Positions 22,493 through 34,739 are shown, counted from the stretch's first letter. The stretch: DNA of 64,000 nt from Conchocele bisecta (GCA_029237695.1 CM055280.1:29709406-29773405); one strand, 5' to 3'. Program-made: numbers and translations. The notes: generated by a model from the letters alone, not told the origin.

Positions 22493-22801
22493 TGGTAGTT
22501 TTTTACAAGAATCCATCTTGGTGATTGCAAATGCGTGTACAAGTATGATATCTTTATTTTACTATCACATATTGAAACGCAATTTATTTGGTAAAACCAC
22601 ATTCAACATTAATCATGTTAATAATGATGTTTATTTCGGACATTTTTATGAACATTGGAAACCTATTTGTGAGTTGTCTACCTTGGCTGGAATCCATGGA
22701 ATGATATTTTATATAAGAGATGAATTTTTTTAACCCATTTCATACTGAGGATACGCCATTTTGTTTGTGGAAAATCCTAAATATTTTCCTTCTATGCACT
22801 C
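22493..22801. other. No gene seen
   Basis: Non-coding AT-rich sequence; the open frames lack splice context and recognisable domains. Confidence 0.4.
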
Positions 22802-22876
22802 AGAAGTATATGTCGCGACCACCATTTGAACCGTCTCCACGAGACGGTTCAAATGAGTGGTCACAACATATACTTT
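22802..22876. repeat. Palindrome family D copy
   Basis: AGAAGTATATGTCGCGACC to its complement, with the centre GAACCGTCTCCACGAGACGG. The perfect copy is at 30590. Confidence 0.75.
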
Positions 22877-22950
22877 CATTGAGAAATAACAAAAATAAAA
22901 TATTTAATAAATTTCATGCTCGTAAATGTGTATTCCGCATGTACTGGGTT

Positions 22951-23525
22951 TAAGGTACATGCCCACTCAGTAGGCACAAAATGTTCTTTATAGGAATTAA
23001 TTATGTGTATAATTGTATCACTATTCCACCAGTTCTAACAATTACAAATGCCTGCTATATAGATATAATCATTTGGTAATGTTTAGTGACGCGCGGTGGT
23101 TTCAGGTTATTTTCATATGCAAATGAGCTTGATATTTTTTTAATTATTTATACTATTTAAATGCGTCGCGTGAAAAAATAATATTTTCAACAGATTATAA
23201 AGTATGATCAATGCACATGAAAAAATAAATACAGAGAATAAATAGTAACATTTTAAGGAAACACGGTTATCGCCCCTGATATCAGTGTGAAAATTTACGT
23301 TTGATGTAAAATGTATAATAATGCCAATCAATGTGTGGGGTGATGGTGAATGAATGTTTATTTTGCCAGAACAGTTTGTGTCTGCTGAGTGGGCATGTAC
23401 CTTTAAAGGTACATGCCCACTCAGTAGGCACAAAATGTTCTTTAAAGGTACATGCCCACTCAGTAGGCACAAAATGTTCTTTAAAGGTACATGCCCACTC
23501 AGTAGGCACAAAATGTTCTTTATAG
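22951..23525. repeat. MITE family E plus three tandem copies of its end
   Basis: A complete E element runs from TTAAGGTACATGCCCACTC to CATGTACCTTTAA at about 23407. Next to it, the 39-base end unit AAGGTACATGCCCACTCAG...TTCTTT is repeated three times, each joined through TTTAAAGG. Confidence 0.8.
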
Positions 23526-24091
23526 GAATTAAATAACCCGTCTGCGTGTAGACTCCCTGAGGCTTGTACCTCTATGTCAGAAAAGCGGACGTTAAACCCT
23601 ATTCATTCACTCACTCTTTATATCAGGGACATCATCCGAGACATTTACTGGCTAAATAAACATTCATTCACCATTACCCCACGTAGTGATTGCATTATTA
23701 TACATTTTTTATATCAGACGTAACTGTCCACACCGATATTAGGGGCGATAACCTTGTTTCCTTAACATGTTAACGGACATTACCAGTTATTATCTGTATT
23801 TATTTGTTGATGTGCAATGATCCTACTTTATAATGTGTCGAAAATGTTATTATTTCAGGTGACGCATTTAATTAATATAAATAAATAAAAAATATCATGC
23901 CTCATTTGCATATGAAAATAGCCTGATACCACCGCGCGTCGCTATCAGTAAAATAAATATTACTAAATGATTATATCTGTATAGTGGGCACTCGTAATGT
24001 TTAGAACTGGTGGAATAGTGACACAATTATACATTTATTTAAATCATATAAAGAACATTTTGTGCCTACTAAGTGGGCATGTACCTTTAAT
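23526..24091. repeat. SINE tail inserted in a second MITE E
   Basis: CCCGTCTGCGTGTAGACTCC to GCGGACGTTAAACCCT with an ATTCACTCACTC tail (23536-23616) matches the tail at 26315-26395. The rest is an E element ending GTGGGCATGTACCTTTAA at 24091. Confidence 0.65.
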
Positions 24092-24234
24092 ACTTAATAC
24101 ACAGGGTATGGGGTCGCGTGGCTATTAAGCAAATTGACATCATTGCCACAGTGTTGGAGGGTACACATATCTTTAATCCATCCTAATGTATTCATATCTT
24201 ACTGTGTCAAGTGATGTGGGGTTCACCCTGGCAT

Positions 24235-24546
24235 CTGTAGCCTATTTCACCAACATTGCAAAGTATACTTATCTGGCAAAGTATACTTTGCGGGAGAAAT
24301 TTTCAATTTAAGGATAAATTTATTAATTTTTATTATACTGAATTTATTACATTATCGCAGGCATTTTGGCTGTGATAATGTAATAAATTCAGTACAATAA
24401 TTCTGCATACGTTTAATCATCAAATATATGCAGTGGTTAATTCTATATGAAATAATGCATTTTTTTTGGGAAAAAAAATTATTACTCCCTCGAAGTATAC
24501 TTTGCTAGATAAGTATGCTTTGCAATGTTGGTGAAATCGGCTACAG
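24235..24546 (+). repeat. MITE family A copy
   Basis: Full length with terminal TAGCCTATTTCACC and GGTGAAATCGGCTA. The left flank is CTG and the right CAG. A stray end, GATGAAATCGGCTACAG, lies at 24672. Confidence 0.8.
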
Positions 24547-25077
24547 ACACTGGACCCAGAGTGAAGTTTTCAATGGATTATTTGACCGCACCGGTTGAGT
24601 GTTTGTCAGATTTACTAACCGGAAGTGCTTTTCTGTGTCATTTTTACCTCAGCCGTTGAAGAGTTTGTTTTGATGAAATCGGCTACAGATCAGAACACGG
24701 TCAGTGCTGAAAGTATGTATTGTATGTAAGTTCAATGAATCAGCAACTGAAATGTAAACTTTCTCAATTAAGCACCACATTTTGCCGTGCCGTTCGAAAG
24801 TTATTATAGGAAAGATGTGAAAATGATGTAGCTTCTTATGTGACTTGTTTCTCAAACATTTGTGATCCCACATAGAGATGCAGCAGATACTATTGTCATT
24901 ATATCACATAAGTATTTAAACAGCGTAGATGCAAAACAGATTGCATAGATTTGTAGTCTGATCAGGGTACCTGAATAATGTATTGGTTACGATGAAAACT
25001 TATTGCGGTTCACATTCCTATGGTGGCTTATCAGGCCCGTATGCAGAGGGGGTGCGATGGGCCCGTACTTACCCATT
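24547..25077. other. No gene seen
   Basis: Besides the stray family A end, nothing recognisable. A poorly conserved family G fragment may lie near 24940-24975 (TTGTAGTCTGATCAGG). Confidence 0.35.
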
Positions 25078-25182
25078 TAACCCTTTCAACACCACAGACC
25101 TGTATAGTGGTATTGGCAAAAAGTGTAGATCCAGATGAGCCGGCTCGTGACGAGCCGTCTCATCAGGATCTGCACTTTTTGC
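25078..25182. repeat. Palindrome family I copy
   Basis: GTAGATCCAGATGAGCCGG and CCGTCTCATCAGGATCTGC pair around CTCGTGACGAG. Confidence 0.65.
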
Positions 25183-25307
25183 AATTAATTTTCATAATTT
25201 TGAGAACAAAAACATGGACTTCTCTGAAAATGTGCCCAAAAAAAAGTTTTGACCCTTCGCGCTGTCGATAAGGCCCCCCCTAAATTAATTTCTGCGTACG
25301 GGCCTGC

Positions 25308-25652
25308 ATATATTTGCCATCGAGATGTCAAGATGTTGACATAATGTATCGCAACATGTCGACTTGCATATCACTACTTGTCAACATAACGTGAAACTAT
25401 TTCAAATTTTTGAGATAAATTATGTTGACATAACGTGATAAGTTATCACAACAATTCGACATACCCTAATAGTTTAACACAGCATGTTGACACAATGTGA
25501 TATTTTATCTCGACCTGTCGACATATTGTCATAAGTTATCTCGACATGTGAAACATAGTTTTATGTTATATCGACATGTCATGATATCTAATTTGACATG
25601 TTGTGATAAATTATGTCAACATCTCGACATCTCGATGGCAAATATATGCCGC
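25308..25652. repeat. Long inverted repeat with GTTGACATAA minisatellite arms
   Basis: CATATATTTGCCATCGAG at the left pairs with CTCGATGGCAAATATATG at the right. Between them are repeated short palindromic words such as TATGTTGACATAACGTGAT and TTATCTCGACATGTCGAC. Confidence 0.7.
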
Positions 25653-25802
25653 CATACATTCCCAATAAGCAAACATAGTTGTAATAACACTGTGTTCACA
25701 ATCTGACAAAGCCAGGCTTAGTACCTTTGTGGTGAATGTAGAAGGTCCAGTCTAAGCTGCATAGTCACAGTCTGATCAGTGTGAACACCATTCGCCATTC
25801 AG

Positions 25803-25922
25803 TGAGTCAGTCAGTGAATAGAATAGAATATTTATTCGATTCTATTCAATCTGTGAATAGAATAGAATATTAATTCTTAGTCTGTGAATAGAATATTTAT
25901 TATAAATATTCTATTCTATTCA
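25803..25922. repeat. GAATAGAATA palindromic tract, left
   Basis: Runs of GAATAGAATAGAATATTTA pair with TAAATATTCTATTCTATTC over about 120 bases. A matching tract lies at 26391-26520. Confidence 0.8.
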
Positions 25923-26395
25923 CGCCCCGTGCAGGCACCGGGGCGGGATCAACTGATCCTGAGAATAGTGCTGCAGTAGCCATTGCTTGTCGTAAAAGGC
26001 GACTAAACTGGCTTAACGATTGTGTTCATACTTTCCGGAACCCACTATACTGGATTTGGCCCTCATGTACATTTTTGGCTTTCTTGTATGTGAGAGTTGA
26101 GTCAGGCTATGCCCCATATATAAAAGTAAGATTAGCGCTAATCCTATTACTTTTAGGGGATGGGATAAATGATGCTGGTGTGGCGAGGGCCTGGCACCAG
26201 ATCAGGTTGTTCTAATTTCAGGACTGTATATATATTTTGATTGTAAATATTGAGTTCTGAAGTTGGGATTTACCCCCCTCGGACAGGTGGATACGGGACA
26301 CGACCCCGTTGACCCGTCTGCGTGTAGACTCCCTGAGGCTTGTACCTCTATGTCAGAAAAGCGGACGTTAAACCCTATTCACTCACTCACTCACT
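25923..26395 (+). repeat. SINE-like unit with CACT tail between two GAATA tracts
   Basis: It starts with CCCCGTGCAGGCACCGGGG, then GTCGTAAAAGGCGACTAAAC, the shared SINE body (CTGGCACCAGATCAGG), and ends AGCGGACGTTAAACCCTATT plus (CACT)n. It has a different 3' tail from the AAAC-tailed copies. Confidence 0.65.
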
Positions 26396-26520
26396 CTATT
26401 CTATTCACAGAGAATAAATATTCTATTCTATTCACTGACTGAATTTCAGTCAGTGAATAGAATAGAATATTTATTCTCTGTGAATAGAATAGAATATTTA
26501 TTCTATTCTATTCTCTGACT
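26391..26520. repeat. GAATAGAATA palindromic tract, right
   Basis: The same pentamer-based palindrome as at 25803, here with ACTGACTGAATTTCAGTCAG at the centre. The pair looks like one tract split by the SINE-like unit. Confidence 0.75.
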
Positions 26521-26944
26521 GAATGGTGAACATTGTTCACCCTGATCAGTGAAGCAGCCATTGAACCGCTTGGTCTACATTAACCAGGGAGGGGCCGATT
26601 TCTGAGAAAAGGGGCTTTATGGCATCACCAACAAGTGGCAATCTCATTAAAATCTAATCATTTTCGCTGACAGCCGTAATGCTACATGTACTTCAGTGAC
26701 TGGCGAACAGAGTAGGCCCAGATCAGACTGATCTGAGACTATTCTGGTCGCAAACATCGTAATGTCACTTTTCTCAGTCTGGGACCTACACAAAAGAAAT
26801 AAGCCGTTTTCTCGGATCGTGGTGATACAGATGGTCAGTGTTGACATAATAATTATTGTAAATAAAGGAGTGAAGTAACCATTAACAGGTCTTGTGATTT
26901 CTCCAGTTTCCCTGTGAGTATACGTATGTATGCACTTTGGCACC
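26521..26944. other. Family G remnant, no gene
   Basis: GCCCAGATCAGACTGATCTG near 26708 and GGTCGCAAACATCGTAATG are weak family G pieces. No coding sequence. Confidence 0.4.
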
Positions 26945-27305
26945 AGGTATGGACCTGGCACCAGGTCAGGTTATTCTAATCTCAGGGCTGAATATTCCTT
27001 TCTGATTTTGGGACCCCCTACCCCCAAATGCAGCAGGTTAAAACGGAATCGAACCCGTTTGCCCGGCCTTAGATGACATTAGCTGTTGGTAGGCCATTAG
27101 ACACCAATAAACAAACAAACGTATGTATTCTGTTGAACGGCTGTGAAACACCATTCAATCTATCTGTTTTTGGGAGTTTTCACTCTGCCATAACACTTAC
27201 TGTATGACCGATTGGCTTCATACTTCATAATTTAATTCACCGCCATCATAATTTAATTTTTAAATGACCTTAGCTGTTGATAGGCCGTTAAACACCAATA
27301 AATCA
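26945..27305 (+). repeat. Two SINE 3' fragments
   Basis: TGGACCTGGCACCAGGTCAG to TAGGCCATTAGACACCAAT with an AAAC tail (26945-27122), and a second tail TTGATAGGCCGTTAAACACC at 27276. Confidence 0.6.
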
Positions 27306-27393
27306 ATCGAAGCAATCCTTCGGAATGTTTTGCCAGTTACGATATTCCCCCAGTGCGCAGCTACAGGACTTGGGGATTTGCCTCGTTTACTAT

Positions 27394-27702
27394 CGGTAGC
27401 CGATTTCACCAAAATTGCAAAGTATACTTATCTTGCCAAGTACACTTTGAGGGAGAAATTTACAATTTAAGGATACATTTATTAATTTTTATTATACAGA
27501 ATGTATTACATTATCACAGCCATTTTGGCTTTGATAATGTAATAAATTCAGTATAACAATCGTGCATACTTTTAATCATCAAATATATGCAGTCGTTAGT
27601 TCAATATGAAATAAAGCATTTCGGGGAAAATAAATGATTACTCCCTCAAAGTCTACTCGGCTAGATAAGTGTGCTTAGCAATGTTGGTGAAATCCGCTAC
27701 AG
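27394..27702 (+). repeat. MITE family A, diverged copy
   Basis: It runs from TAGCCGATTTCACC to GGTGAAATCCGCTA. Several substitutions in the hairpin (TTATACAGAATGTATTAC) suggest an older insertion. Confidence 0.75.
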
Positions 27703-28385
27703 GTAGAACACATTTTCGAGTTTTACTCTAGAAGTACACTTATACTGGAACGAGGTCGTGCATGAATGACAACATGCTGCAGTTGTTCGTGTTTCTGTCC
27801 GCGTGTTATTGTCCCCTCGCCGGTAGGCAAGAGGGCCGGGTTATAACGTTAGTCCATGTATTCTTCGCTTTATTTTTCATACAATCCACGTCCGAACGCT
27901 TAAGCTCAAAGTCACTGATGACTTATGTTCACCTTCCGTCTAAGGCAAACGAGTTACATTTTTTTTTTCAAGGCTGCCAGCGAGGGGATTCATTAGCTTA
28001 GTGGTATAGAGAATAGTAGGTTAGTGCCGAGAATGGGAAAAAATATCTGGCAAGGCTCAGGAAACGGGATGTTTTTTTTTTCAGGGCTGTCAGCGAGGGG
28101 ATTCATTAGCTTAGTGGTATAGAGAATAGTAGGTTAGTGCCGAGAATGGGAAAAAATATCTGACAAGGCTCAGGAAACGGGATGGGTGAGGCTCTGCCGA
28201 GCACATCCCGTTTCCGTGCCGCGCCAGATATTTTTTCCCATTCACGGCACTAACCTACTATTCTTTTTATCCCGTCAACACCTTCAAATGGCTGTAAAAT
28301 GCAAAAATAGTATTGACTGGATATCAAAAATGTTTCACGGCACCGTGTTTCACGGCACATACGCACTGTGTTGACGGGATAAAAA
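27703..28385. repeat. MITE family C preceded by a 110-bp duplication of its left end
   Basis: GGGGATTCATTAGCTTAGTGG through AGGAAACGGGATG occurs at about 27975-28070 and again at 28095-28182. The second copy continues as a complete family C element to GACGGGATAAAA at 28385. The ORF at 27762 overlaps this and has no recognisable domain. Confidence 0.7.
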
Positions 28386-28479
28386 TATGCCCCCGTTTAA
28401 CCAGTTACAATATCACACAGAGGAAGTATGAAAAATAATTCACATACAAAGGCATAGCATTTTACACGAATTATAGTGT

Positions 28480-28935
28480 AACCTCTCTAAACCGGACACG
28501 CTGGGAGATCCCCAGGGTGTCCGGTTTAGAGAGGTTCACTGTAATTAAGCAATCAATGAACAGTTCTGTAGCCGATTTCATCAACATTGCAAAGTATACT
28601 TTCCTAGAAAAGTATACTTTGAGGGAGAAATTTTCAATTTTAGGAAAAAAATATTAATTTTTATTATACTGAATTTATTACATTATCACAGCCATTTTGA
28701 AATATATGCATTTGTTAGTTCTATATGAAATAATGCATTTCATGAAAAATAAATGATTACTCCCTCAAAGTATACTTTGCTAGAAAAGTATACTTTGCAA
28801 TGTTGGTGAAATAGGCTACTGGTCATTATTAATCGTGAACTTACACGACAATGAAATAAATTACAGTGAAACTCTTCTAAATTAAACATAATAGGTCAGG
28901 CTGTCCGGTTTAGAGAGGTTTCACTGTATATAATA
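28480..28935. repeat. Palindrome K copies around MITE family A
   Basis: AACCTCTCTAAACCGGACAC and its complement form a hairpin at 28480-28542, and a degraded copy lies at 28861-28930. Between them is a family A copy at 28566-28821 lacking the right half of its central hairpin, flanked by CTG on both sides. Confidence 0.75.
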
Positions 28936-29001
28936 AAGTTAGAAAACGTGGCTTGCATTTATTGAGATCAGGGGCGACAACAGTGAAACAATGTTACAAC
29001 A

Positions 29002-29288
29002 ATAGAGAATAGTAGGTTAGTGCCGTGAATGGGAAAAATATCTGGCAAGGCTTAGGAAACGGGATGGGCGAGGCTCTGCCGAGCACATCCCGTTTCCGTG
29101 CCGCGCCAGATATTTTTCCCATTCACGGCACTAACCTACTATTCTATTTATCGCGTCAACACCTACAAGTGGCTTTTAAATGCCATTAGAACCCCAGTCA
29201 CCGCACATATTCATACGCAGTGATTATGTCGTATTGACAGGATATCAACAATATTTCACGGAACATACGCACTGTGTTGACAGGATAA
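29002..29288. repeat. MITE family C copy
   Basis: ATAGAGAATAGTAGGTTAG, the GGGATGGGCGAGGCTC hairpin and a terminal GTGTTGACAGGATAAA. There is a 20-base internal insertion, AGAACCCCAGTCACCGC, shared only with the copy at 61724. Confidence 0.8.
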
Positions 29289-29411
29289 AGTAATTTATTT
29301 ATTAAATTACGTAACTATTGTTTTTGTCTCTTGACTGATCATAATGTGGTGTTAGAGACAGCTGTGTAAGACATTATAACATATCACGCATTAAACCATA
29401 CATGCTGTACA

Positions 29412-30130
29412 TTAAAGGTACATGCCCGCTCAGTAGGCACAAACTTTTATTTATAGGAATTAAATAAGTGTATAATTGTGTCGCTCACTATTCCACCAGC
29501 GCCCAGCTTTTCAGAAACAAATGTAAATGCTTTGATTTAACGACGGCACTGGCTCGATGACCTTGTATGTCGGGACCGACTATTTAAGTCCCCATCCGAT
29601 AGGACTAGGCTATCACGAAGGTGTCTCGCCCAAGGACACGCCGAATCGGCCAGTGTCGGGATTGGAACTCAGGACCTTTCGATCCGTAGTCCGATGCTCT
29701 ACCACTGAGCTATTGCGCTTTTCAGATATAAATATTTCGTAATATATATTTTACTGATAGTGACTTGCGGTGGTATCAGGCTATTTTCATATGCAAATGA
29801 GACATGCTCTTTTTTAATTATTTATACTAATTAAATGCATCACCTGAACAAATAGTATTTTCGACAGATTATAATGTACATGCATGATCATTGCAAATAA
29901 AAAATAAATACAGAGAATAAATAGTAATATCCGTTAACATGTTAAGGAAACACGCCCTGATAGTAGTGTAGAAATTTACGTCTGATATATATAAAATGTA
30001 TAATAATGCCAATAAATATGTGGGGTAATGGTGAATCATCAACGAATGTTCATTGTGCCAGAAGATGTCTGAGATGATGTCTCTGATATAAAGAACATTT
30101 TGTGCCTACTGAGTGGGCATGTACCTTTAA
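29412..30130. repeat. MITE family E carrying an inserted tRNA-derived SINE
   Basis: Ends TTAAAGGTACATGCCCGCTC and GTGGGCATGTACCTTTAA define it. At about 29530-29730 a minus-strand SINE interrupts it. The longer total length compared with other E copies reflects that insert. Confidence 0.75.
29555..29725 (-). mobile_element. tRNA-derived SINE or tRNA pseudogene
   Basis: Read on the minus strand from 29724, GCAATAGCTCAGTGGTAGAG gives a textbook A box (TAGCTCAGTGG), and GAGTTCCAATCCC gives a B box. An anticodon-loop-like CTACGGA (ACG, Arg type) lies between, but the stem has lost a base. A body with GTGTCCTTGGGCGAGACAC follows, a motif common in animal SINEs. The intact A and B boxes support pol III origin. 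The broken stem and trailing body argue against a functional tRNA gene. Confidence 0.65.
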
Positions 30131-30288
30131 TAGTCAGTCATATGTATCGGTCCATTTTTTTGGCAACTATAAATCACGTATGTACGCCAGAAAACAATAA
30201 CGTATGCGCTAAATTTTAGTAATTAAAGATTTTGTACAACTGTTATATATAAATTCGACATATTGTTGGAAACAAAGAAGAAAAACAA

Positions 30289-30465
30289 AATAGCCCGAGT
30301 TCGGGCTCGAACCCACAACCCCAACTTTGCTTGCCATCGATAGAGCGACAGATCTGATTGGCTAAGCTATCTCGTGGCCACGACATAGCTAAGTCGTGGC
30401 CACGAGATGCCAAGTCGTATACTAAGTCGTGGCCACGAGATACTAAGTAGTGGCCACGAGATAAA
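30289..30465 (-). repeat. tRNA-like box sequence and GTGGCCACGAGAT minisatellite
   Basis: On the minus strand GTGGGTTCGAGCCCGA is a good B box, and AGATAGCTTAGCCAATC a poor A box, suggesting a decayed tRNA-like unit at 30289-30375. Beside it CGTGGCCACGAGATACTAAG is repeated about four times to 30465. Confidence 0.45.
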
Positions 30466-30504
30466 ATAAATGTTGCAAACGTCACCTCTATGCCACCGTA
30501 GTGA

Positions 30505-30936
30505 GCGGTAGATAGAGAATAGAGAGGTTAGTGCCGTGAATGGAAAAACATATCCGGCAAGGCTCAAGAATTTCTTTATTTCTCATCAGAAGTATATGTT
30601 GTGACCACTCATTTGAACCGTCTCGCCGAGACGGTTCAAATGAGTGGTCACAACATATACTTTGGTTCAGAAATAAGGAAAATAGATAGAGAATAGTAGG
30701 TTAGTGCCGCGAATGGGAAGGCTCAGGAAACGGGATGGGCGAGGCTCTGCCGAGCACATCCCGTTTCCGTGCCGCGCCAGATATTTTTTCCCATTCACGG
30801 CACTAACCTACTATTCTATTTATCCCGTCAACACCTACACATGGCTGTAAAATGCAAAAATTGTATTGACTGGATATCAAAAATGTTTCACGGCACCGTG
30901 TTTCACGGCACATACGCACTGTGTTGACGAGATAAA
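30505..30936. repeat. MITE family C nested with palindrome D
   Basis: A family C start (GAGGTTAGTGCCGTGAATGG) breaks off at about 30565. A perfect D palindrome (AGTATATGTTGTGACCACTC and its complement) occupies 30588-30665. A complete family C element then runs 30686-30936. Confidence 0.75.
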
Positions 30937-31009
30937 ATCGTATGTGTTTGTTATGTATTACACTGCTCAGTAGGACCTCTTCAAACCGGACGGCGTAAAT
31001 TAACGATAT

Positions 31010-31391
31010 GTGTTCCTCCTTATAGGGATCACGATTTGCCTGGTATGACCCTCAGGTACGGTTTTATCTTTGGCTCTCTTGTTACCTGGGAGTTGAATTT
31101 GGTTGTTGCCCATTATAAAAGTAGTAAGATTATTACTGATCCTACTGCTTTTGGGAGGAGGCAAAGTGATTATGTTGTGGCGAGGACCTGGCATCAGATC
31201 AGGATTATTCTGATTTCAGGGCTCAGTATATATATATTTTATTGCAAATATTCAGTTATGATTTTGGGACCCCCCCCCCCCCCCCGGCCCCCCATTTGTA
31301 CAGGTTATATATGGGATATAGTACTAAACCGATTGACCCGGCCTTAAATGACATTAGCAGTTGATAGCCCGTTAAACCCCAACAAACAAAC
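31010..31391 (+). repeat. SINE copy, nearly full length
   Basis: It runs from AGGGATCACGATTTGCC through GTAGTAAGATTATTACTGATC and a C-run at 31270 to GATAGCCCGTTAAACCCC and an AAAC tail. Confidence 0.65.
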
Positions 31392-31536
31392 TCTCCCAAA
31401 CCGGAGATCCTTATGTGTGAAAATATTCAATATTAATACTGAATCCAGTGTTGGGAGCATTTTTTATGACTATATTGGCTATATGAAAACACTTATTTCA
31501 CTATCGAGAATGGTTTGTCTCAAATATCTCAGTGAA

Positions 31537-32096
31537 AGTAACTACCGTCTGTTCCACGTTTTGCTGCCGACGAACTTTTGGCCATTAAACACATTACATT
31601 CAAGAAATATTTAAATGTAAGTACTTTTTCATCAATAATATAAAGTCACCATCCCCCAAAAAATGTGTTTGATGAAATGTGGTCAAATATTGATTTTATT
31701 GCGAAAAAAAATATTTTCCTATGGGAATTTAACATGTCGGCTAAAAATAGATGTTTTTAAAGTAATTTTTCATTTGTTGACCGATTTTCAAAATCTAACT
31801 TTTGTTTTCTTAGTTACATCATTTCCAAGCTATCTAGCCAGGTTTCAGAATCAATTTTCAAAACTTCCTCCTCCAAGTTATCCACCTCTTTTTCCCCCAT
31901 ATTAAATTCCCATAGGAAAATCGTGTTTTCGCTATAAAATCAATATTTGATGGAATTTCAACAAACAAAAAAATTAAGGAGGGTGACGTTTTTGTTATTG
32001 ATGAAACAGTACTTACATTTAAATATTTTTTAGATTTGATGTGTTTAATAGCCAAAAGTTCGTCGGCAGAAACACGTGGAACAGACAGTAGCTGTT
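31537..32096. repeat. 560-bp inverted-repeat element with long arms
   Basis: GTCTGTTCCACGTTTTGCTG at the left pairs with a diverged complement (CAGAAACACGTGGAACAGAC) at the right. The pairing continues for about 95 bases (GACGAACTTTTGGCC / GCCAAAAGTTCGTC). Inner arms around GGTCAAATATTGATTTTATTG also pair. No ORF of transposase length. Confidence 0.7.
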
Positions 32097-32501
32097 ATCA
32101 CATGTTAGTGCCATTACATCGTTCTCATAACTTCAGCCGTTCAGGAGTTATTTGGAGAACACTTACATTTATGTCAATTTTCTCGAAATAACTCATGAAA
32201 GGATAAACAAATGTCATCATATATATACATGTGCATTGTTCTGTATATACGATATTTCGGACTCGTTATTGTGCGAAATCATGATGTGTGATATATATGT
32301 TGTAAATATGTAATACCATTATGCAATGTACTCTTCAGTACAGTACTCTGGAAGATTAAAATACTCTATCTCTCTAGTCTCTTTCAATATTTCGGTGGCC
32401 ATCTTGGATTTTTAGAATAAAACTTGTGTACGAAAACAAGTTGAATGTAAAGGTATCTATATTACCTAGGGACAAACTTTCCAACCGTGAAATCAAATAT
32501 C
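32097..32501. other. No gene seen
   Basis: AT-rich non-coding sequence with no recognisable repeat copy. Confidence 0.4.
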
Positions 32502-32864
32502 CAGTAGCCGATTTCACCATAATTGCAAAGTATACGTATATTGCTTAGTAAACTTTGATGGAGAAATTTTCAATTTACGGATACATTTATTAATTTTTTA
32601 GTTAATGAAATAAAACATTTTCTGACCAAATTATAATACTGAATTTATTACATTATCACAGCCATTTTGGCTGTATCACAGCCATTTTGGCTGTGATAAT
32701 GTAATAAATTCAGTATAATAATTCTGCATACTTTTAATCATCAAATATAAGCAGTCGTTAGTTCTATATGAAATAATGCATTTCGGGAAACATAAATGAT
32801 TAGCCCCACAAATTATACTTAGCTACATAAGTATGCTTAGCAATTTTGGTGAAATCGGCTACAG
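32502..32864 (+). repeat. MITE family A, CAG target duplication, longer hairpin
   Basis: CAG flanks both ends. The centre holds a duplicated CAGCCATTTTGGCTGT, making it about 50 bases longer than other copies. Confidence 0.8.
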
Positions 32865-34739
32865 ATCTCAATATCATGATAACATTCCTTAGTCATTTCA
32901 TTCTGACAATATGCTATTTTAGTGTACCGGCGGCGATTTTGGATTTTTAAAAGAAGGATAAATGTGGTAGAAATCCACAAAAATGCAGTGTATTGTGTTA
33001 CTAGATGTTATATGAACCACAGACCTAGAATACTGTGTATGAACTAATACAACAATGCAAATACATAATTTGGAAGAACATTGCATTTTTTGGCGGGAAA
33101 TGTGGGGTTCCGTTCTGCTGCTGGACTATAGTTTATCGCGCCAAATAAAATGTGTTTCAACCGTTGCTGACACATTAATATTTTTTCCGCGGTGAGCTCA
33201 AGCATAGCGGAAAACTGTTGTCTTCAATACATAGAGACAACCCGTTTTGGCCAAATCTACTCTAAAAAACACGGGACCCACAGATATGTACATGTACAAT
33301 AACATACGTTACATTTACATATCTCAGCATAGCATTCATATGAGAAAACTGCCTGTTTATGCATTATACTGCGATTGCTGTCGCAAGAATGACGATACAC
33401 GCCTTACAGCCTGCACACCACGTAACAACAACCAGTCCTGCTCATTGCACGTGCTCTTTTTACCACAGGGACCACTGTGGGTTGTGTACTGTCCATCTCG
33501 ACTGACGCAGTAAAAATCGCAACCAGCAGATTTATGTGTTTGTGTTTCGGATCAAATAGTACGGAGCCCCGGAGGGGACGTATAATTATTAGCCGATCTA
33601 TTTAATTCTGAAAAATCGAATTCTGAAAAAGTTTGTAGCAACCCTTTTCTCCGCTATTCGGTAATCTACGAACTCGAATTTTGCTGTATCACTTCCAAAT
33701 TGCATCAACCGATAAAGTTTGTATTTTTGGCAATTATATCCGTTTAAAACTTTAAATATAGCCAAATAACACAATTTTGAATACGTAATGAGCTGAACGC
33801 CGGAAGAGATTGAACCCGGAAGTTGTTGTTGTTGAAGTCCATAGTTGGCTCTAATGGCCATATACGCCAACATACGCCGATTATTGGGCTAATTTAAAGC
33901 TTTTATTTATTAAACAGAACAAGTTTCAGCCACGTATAATCGCGTAAAATGTGTTTATTCGGCTAATTTATAATCGACCTCTGCTCAAAATCTCCTCCGA
34001 CTAGCAACCTCAGCATCTCGGGTTTATCCCATTGGATCGCGTATGCGCGTCATTTGACGCTAGTTAATATTCACAAAATTTTCCACCAATCAAAACGAAG
34101 AATTGTCCTTCATAGCGAACTTTGATTTGTTTACGTATCATGCAGGGATGGCAGGGTTGCATCCAGCACGCGCGATTGCGGCAATCCCCCTTAATTATTG
34201 TCAATGCCGCAAATTATTGATTGTCTTGCGCCCGACATCGCACAAAAAATCACGGATGGGTCCCTTTTTAAATGACCAGTGCGCACATTAAAAAAACGTA
34301 ATTGACTATTTAAACGCGCTGCGTATTTAAATCATTGTTTGTGCGGCCGTTGAACGTAAGCTTCGAGTCGATTTAAACCATTTAAATCGATAAACAAGGG
34401 ATAAACAAGTGACAACGTTAACCTGTTATGCTCCATTAAGAAGTAATAAGCTTATGGCAAATCATATTACTTTGGGGCCGAGCTACTAAAGTGACTGGTG
34501 TGGCATGGAAATATTGAGTTCTGATTTTGTGAATTTTCCTCATCGTGGACCCGTTTAATGCGGGATAGTACAACCCGTTGGCCCGGCCTTACATGGCCTT
34601 AGCTGTTGATAGGCCGTTAAACACCAATACTCACTCGCTCATTCATCCCCCCTCCCCGAGACTCAGTAACTACTAAAATGCGGACATATATTGAACCCTG
34701 ATTTGATCGGCTAATAACATCATGCTCTGCATGACTTTT
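32865..34739. other. Mostly unique sequence, with a SINE tail at 34478-34650
   Basis: No exon found. A SINE end (GGCCGTTAAACACCAATAC) with a CACTCGCTC tail is at 34612. TCGACTGACGCAGTAAAAATC to TACGGAGCCCCGGAGGGGAC at 33497-33578 is repeated at 35030 and 35425 and belongs to the flank of the hairpins below. Confidence 0.45.

Noticed and set aside
29555..29725. Functional tRNA-Arg gene
   Set aside because: The A and B boxes are good, but the anticodon stem has lost a base and a SINE body with GTGTCCTTGGGC follows.
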